A stretch of DNA of 64,000 nt from assembly GCF_932526225.1 (NCBI RefSeq), contig NC_064040.1, forward strand, positions 14,360,856-14,424,855. The letters are read 5' to 3'. The position numbers and the translations under genes were made by a program. Shown here in pieces: positions 52,466 through 62,995 of this stretch. This DNA comes from Nematostella vectensis. Its lineage: Eukaryota; Cnidaria; Anthozoa; Actiniaria; Edwardsiidae. Within the stretch, counting starts at the first letter, position 1, and each line of letters starts with the position of its first letter. The notes beneath the pieces are model-generated. The model did no database searches and was not told where the DNA came from. It saw only the letters and a program-made list of their open reading frames with translations.

Positions 52466-52800
52466 ATGGTGTTTCGCGTACGTAGACAATCGGCGATTGC
52501 TAATGTAGGCCGAATCGATTTCACGTACGTAGACAATCGGCGATTGCTAATGTAGGCCGAATCGATTTCGCGTACATAAGCTTTTGGCGACTGCTAATGT
52601 AGGCCAAAACGATTTCACGTACATAAACAATCGGCAAAAGCTAATGTAGGCCAAACGATTTCACGTACATAAACAATCGGCAAAAGGTAATGTAGGCCAA
52701 ATAGATTTCGCGTACACGAATAATCAATTAGGGCTGCAGGTGTTTCGCGTGCATGAATACTAATTAGGGCTGCAGGTGTTTCGCGTGCATGAATAATTAT
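52466..52800. repeat. Subterminal iterated repeats, copy 2
   Basis: Six units of about 50 bp with GCTAATGTAGGCC, CGATTTCACGTAC and ACAATCGGC, then two to three units of about 40 bp with TTAGGGCTGCAGGTGTTTCG. Copy 1 has fewer (7030-7250). The array is graded, with the units nearest the genes being most different. Confidence 0.65.
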
Positions 52801-52839
52801 TAGGCGTTGGACTCCTGTGGTATACCGAGCGTTCGAAGG

Positions 52840-53130
52840 ATGAGGTGCGGAAAAGATTACTGCGGGTAGCTAAGGATCGGCCACGCAAACACGTGCGGCC
52901 GGAGGTGCTTAGACACCTACTGCAAGGTGCACCTTCAAAGGCTCCGTAAGGGCAGCCCCCTCCCCGTGCCGTGCAGGGTCTGCGGCATAGGGACTCAGTC
53001 GGAGACGCGGCTGTGCCGCCCCTGCGGGGCGAATCGTAAAGGGCAGAGGATGCGTGGCATCGAGAGGCGCGCTCGGAAACGGTTCGCACTCGTCCTGTCT
53101 GACATCGCAGCCCGCGGTGCGGTCAATTAG
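52840..53130 (+). pseudogene. Small zinc-finger protein of the element, copy 2, stop codon
   Basis: The ATG at 52840 gives MRCGKDYCG, then TAG where copy 1 has Trp. The frame continues as NTCGRRC, TYCKVHL, PCRVCG, LCRPCGAN and a basic tail, ending with TAG at 53128-53130. Here the second CxxC of the last module is intact, unlike in copy 1. Confidence 0.55.
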
Positions 53131-53198
53131 AGACTGGGTGGCGCGGGGCATACCCAAACCCTTAGTTAGAAACTGGGTGGCTCAAGGTGTGCCCGAAC

Positions 53199-56100
53199 AT
53201 GGACGCTTATATAGAGGAGGTTCTCGATAGCATGCGTGACAAAGAGGCGCCCGCCGTACTGGCAGGGCTGGTCCAGAACATCCTGGACGAGGACATCCCC
53301 GACGATGTCAAACACAGGCTGCTTAAGCCGCTCGTACCGGAGAAGGTGTGGACGGAGGAGGTCTGGCGCGAGTTCGACCCTCTGCTGCCGGGACGGTGGC
53401 AAGAGGGCTCAGAGAGCTTAGACCCCGAGACGTACTACTCTCTCTTCCTCGGCGGCGCCCATCTTCGGTTCCCAAGCGTGGATGCCACTCTACGGGGCCA
53501 AGACATAAGCGCCAGTGTTTACCAGGAGATGCGAGATCTTGGTAGAACAGGTGCGGTTGCTCTAAAGCCGGTTGTGCGGGGGCCTGATATTAATGACGAC
53601 GGCTCGGTGTGGTGGGTCTCGCACGAGCGGGAGTCTCTGCGGGCGAACGCAGTGCTTCCGCTGGTGCTCGAGATGGTAGACCCCGACTGGCGTTACAGGC
53701 TCTTCACGGTCGTTGGTAAGGCCCCCGCAGAGCCATTGGCGCCGATCACAGAGGAGGAAGGGCGCTCGGAGCACAAGATCGGCGGGTCGTTAGTCAAAAG
53801 GGGGGCCAAATCGCAGTCGGCGCACTGGAAGGCATCGATGCGGGTATTTGGGAGAAAGGGCGAGAGTACCTCGTCTACGTGAGATACGAGCTTCGCCCTT
53901 TACCTGAGCAAAATGGTGAGCCTGGGCCAATGTTTGTGCGAGAGGGGAGTGACGCCTTCGTTAACTGTGTTGTGAGCTATGTTGCCGACTTCTTGAGGAA
54001 TCGCGGCACCTCGCGCTCCCTTGGTCTAACCAAGACACGAGGCAAGATCCTCGAGCGATTTGACAAGAAGCTGGCCACCACGGGATGCACCAAAGAAGAC
54101 CTCTTTGAGATGGAAAGGAAGCTCGAGGTAAAGCTAGTAGCCGTGGACGCCCTGGGTAACGTCCTGTGGGACTCGGGGAAGTACGGGACTAAGACGAGGG
54201 TCACCATCCCTTGCCACAATAACCACGCCTGGGCGGAACTTCCGACTGAACCACCTGCGATCGCGAGCGTCCACGGCCTAGACTTTGAGGCTGAGAGGGA
54301 GTTTCGTTCGTTATGTCAGGGAGGGGCAGCGCCACGCGCTACCAGTGCCGCCGCAAGAACGCACGAGGCGAAGGTGCGAGAGGTGCTCATCCGCTTCATA
54401 AACAGGGCGATCCCCAGAAGCACGAGGGTCTGGCTGTGTGGGCGTGTTATAGTCACGCACGAAGGCAAACTGTACCGATCGGGACAAGACGGATGGGCTA
54501 TCGACAGGGCGTTTACAGACGAGACTGGGCATGATCCTCAATGGCTCCCTGATGATCACCCAGCCTACCAAGAGTACATCGAGGCTACGCACTCGATGAG
54601 CGGTGCAATAGGGTATCGCTTCAAGAAGTGGACCCAAAGAGAAAACATCAGGCCAACGCCTCTTAAATATAGGGACGTCTGGCGAGCGGCGCAGGTTGAG
54701 TCCAAAGTGTGGAATAGCGAGGAAAATTCAGGGGCGCGGCTTCATGTGCACATCGACATGCGTGCGGCGTACCTAGGATGCGAGGACAGTGTCTTCGGCG
54801 GCGCCTCGGACGCCATTGATCTGATTCGTTCCCTACGAACGTGTATCGTATCGCGGATGTTGCGGGACGGCCATTGAGCGAGGTTCTTCAACTGACCGGG
54901 GCCATTCAGTTGACCGAGTGGGGGTTCTCTGAGGCCTGCCACCCCTACACTTCCGGGAGGGTAGGGCAGCACTTGGAACAAAACGAGGGCTGGATCACCA
55001 CGCCAGAGCTCAAGGACCTGCTAGACTCGGGTGACCTCGCCATGGCCGCGGCGAGGGAGGTGTTGCATAGCGTCGGAAAAAAAGACTCCATCAAGTTCCC
55101 CCACTCCGGCCCCGGCGGCGAAGACTCGCAGGGTCGAGATCTCGCTGTCCGTTTCGTAGGCAAGTGCGCTCGCCATGGCGACGAGTCCGCGACCGTGAAG
55201 AAGCCGCGTATCTGACAAACCTCCTTGCGGGCACCGACCACTTACTTAACTTCGAGCATGCCGACGGGGCTCATCTGATCCAATACAAAGACGGAGTCCG
55301 GCGCTCACAATGGTACCACATCAGGGCCTTCGTCTTGGCGTACACAAACATAGCGTTGCGACGCATGTTGAGGCGGATCCCTCGCGAAGACGTCCTCCGA
55401 GTGTGCACAGATGCCATATACGCAAAGGCGGTACCCAGTGGTGTGAAGCTCGTGGAGCGAAATCCGAGGTATGGAGAGTGGCGCCACAAGAGGCCTGGGT
55501 ACGAGTGGCGGCCCGAAGCGGCTTGGGGTCCGAAGAGGTCGGGGTGCTTGGCTAGGGAGCCAAGCACTGCGCCGAGTCTGGCGTGCGATCTGGTGGCCGC
55601 AACCTCTGCGAGGATGTATCTAGCCGGCCAGGGAGGATCGGGGAAGATCGAGTGGGCGGTGAGCATGTTCCGTGGCCGTAACGCTGTGGTGCTCACCCCC
55701 GAGAACGATCTCGCCCACGACCATCGCAACAACCCGCGCCTCGCGGTGAAGGCTCAAACCTACCACCACTACCTCTGCATACCAGCGGAGAAGCCGATAG
55801 AGGAGTGGAGACCTTCCGAGCTGGGGCACAAACTCGACCGCCTCGCAGAAGTGATTATCATTGACGAGTGCTGTAAGGTACAGACTAAAGTGCTACGCGC
55901 CATCCTAGGGTATCTCGCCACGCGGCCGCGTCAGGTAGTGTGTTGTGGCGACTATGGGCAGGTCCCGCCCTGGGGAGATAAAGAGGGGCCTCACGATATG
56001 CTCAAGGAGTGGGCACAAGGGAACATCCGCTGGTTCGAGTCCGACTACCGCTGCCTGTGTGAAGACTGCGGAAAGCCGTACAGTACATGCGACTGCGGCT

Positions 56101-56997
56101 CTGCCGCCCCCTCTCCAGGCTCCACGACATAAAGGGCCAGATTTGGTGTCAGCCAGACTCCCAACAGCTTGAGGTGTTTTGAGAGGAGTGGGATGGGGTG
56201 GCGTTCGACGCGGCGATCGGGCAGGCCCACCCAAGCGATATGTGGGTGTGCTCGACCAACAAGATGGGGGCCCTTGTCCAGCAGCGATTGGTAGAGCACC
56301 ACAGGAAAAACTACCCCCGACTGCCAGCAACCATCCGCTTTGACCCCGATCCTAGCGTCGCGCATCGTTATTGCAAGCAAGGACGGCCGGTGCCCGTGCC
56401 AGGCAAAAGGTTGAGAAGGTCGACGCGTACAAAGGCACGGTAGTCGAGGTCCCTCTCGGCGTGGTCCTTAACGGGCTTCCCCTCGAGTGGAAATACGCGG
56501 GCTGGGGGACAGTCCACCGGGTGCAGGGCAAGACCATCCAGACTCCAAGGCGTCTGTTTATCATAGACCACAGCTTAGAGGGCTGAATCACGAATGCTGT
56601 GTACACCGGCATCTCCCGCGTGCGGCTCGCCGACCAGATAGTCCGCGTGATCCCCCCCGATGACACCCCAGGTGCCTTGGTTCCCACAGGACTGCAGGCT
56701 ACGCCCAGTGAAGAGCTCATTATAGCGCGAATCAAGCGATACGCTATAGACGACAGGCAAAAGGGTCGCACAAAGTACATGGGGCCGCACCACGTTCTGA
56801 CGGTAGACCATGTGCTCGGCATTATCGCTGACGCGGAAAAGAAATTCACGGTCTGTGGCACTCAGCTTCTGCTTCAGGGGTACACCAAGAGTCATCTCCA
56901 ATGCTTCAGTATCGACCGGCGGGACGACAGTCAGGGTCACTACAAGTGGAATGTCAGACTCACGTGCCTCAGCTGCAATAGAAGGCACAAGCGCTGA
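53199..56997 (+). pseudogene. DNA polymerase / SF1 helicase / HNH fusion gene, copy 2, broken
   Basis: This copy keeps the region deleted in copy 1 and shows a gene of about 1265 codons from ATG 53199 to TGA 56995-56997. Lesions seen by comparison: a 1-nt shift in the A4G6 run near 53800; about 10 nt missing near 54826; 13 nt missing near 55190; 1 nt missing near 56115; Arg to TGA near 56181; 1 nt missing near 56409; Trp to TGA at 56584. Polymerase motif A-like DMRAAYLG is near 54756 and VCTDAIY near 55402. The P-loop at 55627-55651 reads GGSGKIEW, with Ile where Thr is required. Walker B is near 55856. In the HNH module CTLCG has become FTVCG. Domain content and order match copy 1. Confidence 0.75.
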
Positions 56998-56999
56998 TC

Positions 57000-57036
57000 G
57001 CGCTAGGGTGGCGCTAGCGTGGCGCTGGCGTCGCGC
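57000..57036. repeat. 11-nt repeats between convergent genes, copy 2
   Basis: Three units of the type GTGGCGCTAGC, counterpart of 3119-3162. Confidence 0.35.
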
Positions 57037-57919
57037 TACGCAACTGCGATCGCGTGAAGCCGTGCTTAGAGTACGCCGTGTAATACAACACTGGCTGTCC
57101 GGGCTCCATGACCCTCTTTAGTATTGGGTACGCCTTGCTTGTCCACCACGGGTCCGTCGCTCGCCGTCGGCCCTTGTCCTGAAGGTCTTTCTCGTTTACG
57201 GCGATGTACACCTCCGTTCCGATCTCTAAGGGGACCTCTAGGGGAGGCTTGTCGGCTTTGAAAGGCACGCGCCTCAGCTTTATGGCGTCCTTAGGCGCAA
57301 AGCCAGTCATGCGAGTCTTCGTTGTGTTCATGTCCGAAATGACGATTGGCAAAGCAGCAACCCACTCGCGGTTTGTCTTGCCGGATGCAAGCTCCTTCGA
57401 GTACTGCGCACGAAATAGGCGCTGTGCCAGCCAGCGATGGAAAGACTCGGCGAAAGCTTGGCTCCTGTGGTGCCCTGGCTCAGCCCGTCGGACCTCCACC
57501 CCGTGGTCTGTTAGGCGCTTTGTGGTGGCACCCTTGAACTCCGTGCCGTCATCAACCATGAGGACTTTAGGCCACGTGAGAGGTCCCTCTGCATAGATGC
57601 CAGCGAGTTCAGGGGAGACGACGGCCGCGTTCTTAGTCCTCAGTGGGCGGGCGGCTTTATATCGTGAAGCAACGTCAACAACAGTCAGGGCATACTTGTA
57701 CCCGCGGTCGGCTGGCAAGAATAGCAGGTCCGACTGGTGGATATGGTTTGGTATCTGCTCCGAGAAGCGGGCGTAGGTAGTCGGAGGAGGGGGCGTCTGT
57801 GTGTAGCCCCCGACGGGCTGCGAGCTTACCCACTTGCGCACTCGATCTATGGAGGCTGAGCCCTTGGGAAGTTTGGCGTGCAGAGCGGTCACTCCCTCGA
57901 AGCCACCTCTGGCGTAGTA
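57014..57919 (-). pseudogene. Retroviral-type DDE integrase, copy 2, N-terminally truncated
   Basis: The frame is open from the break at 57919 to the stop at 57014, about 300 codons. It retains all three catalytic residues: Asp in QSDLLFLPADRG, Asp in VDDGTEF and Glu in AFAESFHRW, with 33 residues between the last two. The C-terminal region GTEVYIAVNEKDLQDKGRR and YSKHGFTRSQL follows. Missing are the start codon and about 20 N-terminal residues seen in copy 1. The catalytic core being intact while the start and element end are gone points to loss by rearrangement rather than gradual decay. It probably is not expressed. Confidence 0.85.
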
Positions 57920-58850
57920 TGCACTATCTGCTATAGTATTGACTGTGTAAACTCAGTCATGATATTTCTATTTCAGGATAGTCCCTCTTACAAACTTGAT
58001 AAGACAGTTTGAAAGCAAAATATAATATCAACTCATCTCTTATTTATTAAAGGATCACATATAAACTCGAGGGTCCCTTTTTTTGAGGGTCCTGAACCCA
58101 AAGAATTATTTTTTTGTAGATTCTCTGAAGTATACTCAATAAATAAAACAAGACTAACATAAATTTATTAGTTTTAAGATCTTATTATATGGCAAATATA
58201 AATATATTTTTCGGTATCAGGTGTCTATCAAGTTTAACTCTACATAAAGAGCACAAATCCCTCTTTTAATGCAAATAGTATCCTGGGTACTGACAATAAA
58301 AACTACTAATGGAGTCATTGTTCACGGTATTTTCTAGGGGGATTGGGAGAGAATAATTTTATAATAATAGAAAAGGTAAAAGTAATAAGCCATGTATTTT
58401 AGATAGGGCTCATTTTAGGAGTTGGGAAACCTGGAACATAGTCAAAGTGTAGAATCCTGTTGTTATATTCCTGGGTGTGTCTCTCGCTAAAGTGTAGTCT
58501 TTTTAGTGATTGGGGAGAGGGGGGGGGGGGGTGTTGGGATGGGGACAAAACCCTAGTTTAGAGTGGCAAATAAAGCTGGCCTCGCTTTTAGGCAGTGCCT
58601 AAATCTATATATTAGGCTTCATATGTCATCAATATTGACTACATTTTTGTACTTTGTGTTCTATACTAGTCATCGATAACTGGAGTTGAGTCTCACATAG
58701 GCGACACATTCAGTGAAGTCAAACTCAACTAGCTAACGGATACGAATCAAGCTCTGATATTTGTATCACAATATTAATACATTTGTGCCGATGGAATGTA
58801 ATGATAGAGGCAGAAATGTTTATTTCGACGGCATGTGAATAACACGTGGA
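57917..58850. repeat. Leading part of unit C, also at 31604-32512
   Basis: Near-identical to 31604-32512, beginning TGCACTATCTGCTATAGT. No gene was recognised. Confidence 0.8.
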
Positions 58851-59264
58851 TTTATGAAGAGAGTGCAGTATAGGTACGAGTATAAGGGGGGACATAACGT
58901 GCTAGTGTCACTCTAGCGTTTAAGCCATATTAACTTTTGCTATGGTTCGGGGAACAGGTCCATAATTTTTCCCACAGGGTTTTTACCTCTGGTTTACGTG
59001 TCCGGCTCAGTATTAACTTCTTGTAAATATAAATAAGGTGATTATAATATTTCACTTTTTCAGATTGTAATCGTATTGGACATTCAGCAGTGTTTACTGC
59101 TTGTCAGATTGTTTTGCATTGTAATGGTCATTCAGCAGTAGTGATTACTGCTTGCTGGCTACATATCCAAAATAAACAGGAGTTCTCCTGAACTGTAATT
59201 GTTGTAAAGTGTTATGAAATGGTGGCAACATTACATTTTCTACGTGCTTTTTTCACGATAACAC

Positions 59265-59505
59265 TAGGAGCATACAACACAGGTAGCCCATCACTAGGGG
59301 GGCACAGCACAGGTAGCCCAACACTAGGGGTGCACAACACAGCTAGCCCATCATTAGGGGGCGAAAAACACAGGTAGCCCATCACTAGGGGCACAACACA
59401 GCTAGCCCATCACTAGGGCGGGCAAAAAACACAGCTAGCCCATCACAAGGGGTGCAAAACACAGATAGCCCATCACTAGGGGGCGAAAAACACAGGTAGT
59501 ACATA
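59265..59505. repeat. Minisatellite of 25-30 bp, unit C
   Basis: About eight units built around ACAGGTAGCCCATCACTAGG; counterpart of 7818-8092 and 32935-33175. Confidence 0.8.
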
Positions 59506-60004
59506 TAAAGGCACACCGTCCATCACATCTTCACAGACTAGCTATTTTTTAGATTTGAACACAGGTAGGCCACCAGTCTCACATTAAGTTTGGAAGATCT
59601 ATAAGAGAGATTGTATGTGCAAAACTGAGTTTGACATAAATTCTATATTTTGCAAAGAATAATTAAGACTGTTGGAAGGGCACTCGGTAAGTACATTCTA
59701 ACAACCCTGCTATTCTCATAATTCTAGTTAAAAAAATAAATACAACAACAAAAGTTGAGAAAAAATCACACGTAGATCAGTGCCGTTTATTCAAAGGTTC
59801 TTTAAAGGCCTTAAAGTGCATACACCTATTTCAAGCATAGAATAGGAAGTAGGCTTGCTACTAACTCGTGTTTGATTTACTAAAAATATCCAAACATGAC
59901 CACTAACAACAAGCTAGAAAAGTACAGATTTTTTCTTTTTTTCTTTAGGTATCTTGCCCAGTCCATGCTCTCAAAAGCGGACCTCTTTGTTCCCCTGTGT
60001 ACAG

Positions 60005-61160
60005 CACCCCCTCCCACACTACCACCCCCTTAGTTACGGGCTTCAAAATGGTCATTTAATGATAAGCATTCCTCTCCCTCACTACCATCCCCTTAGTTAC
60101 GGGCTTAACAATGGCTATTTTATGATAAGCATTTATCTCCCACACTACCACCCCCTTAGTTACGGGCCTAAAAATGGCCATTTAATGATAAGCATTCCCC
60201 TCCCACACTACCACCCCCTTAGTTATGGGCTTAACAATGGTCATTTAATGATAAGCATTCCCCCTCCCTCACTACCATCCCCTTAGTTACGGGCTTCAAA
60301 ATGGTCATTTAATGATAAGCATTCATCTTCCACACTACCACCCCTTAGTTACGGGCTTAACAATGGTCATTTAATGATAAGCATTCCCCCTTCCTCACTA
60401 CCACCCCCTTAGTTAAGGGCTTAACAATGGCCATTTAATGATAAGCATTCCCCCTCCCTCACTACCACCCCCTTAGTTACGGGCTTAACAATGGTCATTT
60501 AATGATAAGCATTCCCCCTTCCTCACTACCACCCCCTTAGTTACGGGCTTCAAAATGGCCATTTAATGATAAGCATTGACCCCTCCCACACTACCACCCC
60601 CTTAGTTACAGGCTTCAAAATGGCCATTTAATGATAAGCATTCCCCCTCCCTCACTACCACCCCCTTAGTTACGGGCTTAACAATGGTCATTTAATGATA
60701 AGCATTCCCCCTCCCTCACTACCACCCCCTTAGTTACGGGCTTCAAAATGGTCATTTAATGATAAGCATTCCTCTTCCACACTACCACCCCTTAGTTACG
60801 GGCTTAACAATGGTCATTTAATAATAAGCATTCCCCCTCCCTCACTACCACCCCCCTTAGTTACGAGCTTCAAAATGGCCATTGAATGATAAGCATTCCC
60901 CCTCCCTCACCACCACCCCCTTAGTTACGGGCTTAACAATGGTCATTTAATGATAAGCATTCCCCTCCCTCACTACCACCCCCTTAGTTACGGGCTTCAA
61001 AATGGTCATTTAATGATAAGCATTCCTCTTCCACACTACCACCCCCTTAGTTACGGGCTTAACAATGGTCATTTAATGATAAGCATTCCCCCTCCCTCAC
61101 TACCACCCCCTTAGTTACGGGCTTTAAAATGGTCATTTAATGATAAGCATTGCCCCCAAA
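60005..61160 (-). repeat. 3'-end minisatellite with stop and poly(A)-signal motifs, unit C
   Basis: About 18 units of roughly 63 bp, the longest of the three. The final unit overlaps the stop codon of gene C at 61137. Confidence 0.8.
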
Positions 61161-62995
61161 CCACCACTGGGTGGTACTTTCCTCCGTCGCCGACCCACTA
61201 AACCCTGTACTCATTTGTCCATCAAGACAATAAGTGCCAAAGTTATTCTCATCATACTGACTTCCTTGTTTTGCATTAAAAGGGCAGGTTGCACGGGAGG
61301 GGTCAATGTGTAATGGGTAGTTTAGATTTTGCCAGAAAGAAACCAGAATATCGCGCCCCTCAATACCGCGAATACTGATAAAATCTACCTTCTTACAATA
61401 ATCTGTTCCTGTAAAACTGGTCAAATCGAGGTTGGAAATCTTTCCGCGGATGTAGTCTCTATACGACAGGGCGCTCCCCGGTTTGTAATTGGTGGTGGCT
61501 CGGAGGTGCGTCGAGTGGTCGCGTATAGCTGTCATGCGTTGCTTTGAGAATCTGAAGTCTTCCAGATTCGGTGTCTCTTCGTTTGATGGACTGTCTAGCG
61601 TGTACCCCACTGTGCAAAAGGCGTCCTTGTTTCGATGCTTCCGTGCGAAGGATACGAGCAGTGTCCACGCCCACCCTGGTTCAGTGGAGAAGTCACAGAA
61701 GACTTCGTGCAGATGTCCCACCCCTGGAGTATGGATGAGATAAATTCCGTCTTCTGTTCTCCCTCGCTTTAGATAATCCAGGCAACTCCGACTTTCCTGT
61801 TGATTGAAAATGAACAATGTGACGTGTTTTTTTAAAATAATTTTAGCGTTTCATACGTTTCACACGTGACTAATATATCCCGTCAGTATGAAGATTAGGA
61901 ATACTTCACAAAGCTTACAGTTATGCGTGCGAGTCACAGTATGTATTCACAGCACTGTTAATGAAAACGTTGCCCAATATACGTTAATAATATGCAAAGG
62001 AGAGGGACTCTACATAAAAGTAGACATGGGTAATCGACCTATGTTTTACGGTATAATATTAAAGCTGTCTTTTAAGGTGTGTTCAACGATCGTTAGTAGA
62101 ATCGCCTGAAGCTTATGTACCGTCTGCAACTAACGGCAGTGTTATCTCTTAGGGTTGGAAGATTGCTTCGACCCCGACTTATGTACCTTATTGTAGGTTT
62201 TGGTGATGACTCTAACTTACCATGGCTTCTTTTTCCCTGTAGAGGGTAAAGGATGACTGTTACTTACCATGGCTTCGTTCTCTCTGTAGAGGGTAAAGGA
62301 TGACTGTTACTTACCGTGGCTTCGTTCTCTATGTAAAGGGTAAAGGATGACTGTTACTTACCGTGGCTTCGTTCTCTATGTAAAGGGTAAAGGATGACTG
62401 TTACTTACCGTGGCTTCGTTCTCTATGTAAAGGGTAAAGGATGACTGTTACTTACCATGGCTTCGTTCTCTATGTAAAGGGTGACTGTTACTTATCATGG
62501 CTTCGTTCTCTATGTAAAGGGTGACTGTTACTTACCATGGCTTCGTTCACTATGTAAAGGGTAAAGGATGACTGTTACTTATCATGGCTTCGTTCTCTAT
62601 GTAAAGGGTAAAGGATGACTGTTACTTACCATGGCTTCGTTCTCTATGTAAAGGGTAATGGGTGACTGTTACTTACCATGGCTTCGTTCTCCCTGCAGAG
62701 GGTAAAGGATGACTTTTTCTTACCATGCCGGTTCTCCCTGCACTAGGTTAAGGATGGCTATTACTTACCATGGCTTCGTTTTCCCTATAGAAGGAAAAGG
62801 AAGAGTTCTCCTGCAGTCTGTTTAACGCTCCATGGCTGTACCCATCGGAGGACAAGAGTTCACAAACATCTTGGCCACCTGGTACGGTTCCGTGGTTGAA
62901 CGAGAGGCATCGCGGGTGACTGGTGCAGAGCATAGCGCAGTCCATGTGACACATCACGTGATGCGTGGCTATAATTGATTCGTTTAGTCGCTTAT
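61137..62995 (-). CDS. Secreted PAN/apple plus fibrinogen-like protein, gene C (exons 2-3; exon 1 outside)
   Basis: Exons 62995-62769 (PAN, 227 nt) and 61796-61137 (fibrinogen-like, 660 nt) match genes A and B in length, phase and splice sites; exon 1 should lie beyond 64000. The PAN exon equals that of B in the words CTSHPRC and HGTVPGGQ. The fibrinogen-like exon is the most divergent at its C-terminal third: TGTDYC, FWQNLNYPL, DPSRATC, FGTYCLDGQM. The surrounding codons are the same as in A and B. Intron 2 is 972 bp. Confidence 0.75.
62205..62768 (-). repeat. Intron 2 minisatellite of 5' splice sites, unit C
   Basis: About twelve units of roughly 47 bp, including shortened ones lacking GGTAAAGGA. 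Same structure as in units A and B. Confidence 0.85.

Larger units (their letters stand above)
52327..57919. mobile_element. GC-rich virus-like element, copy 2, inverted and truncated
   Basis: The terminus (CACTGGGGGGTTTCAGAGAA) matches the complement of the right end of copy 1. Then follow iterated repeats, zinc-finger gene, polymerase-helicase gene on the plus strand and the convergent integrase. At about 57919, inside the integrase codons for IYYAR, the sequence passes directly into host DNA also seen at 31604. All structural-type genes are therefore missing. The element sits in a LINE. Numerous frameshifts and stops show long decay, but different from those in copy 1. Confidence 0.8.
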
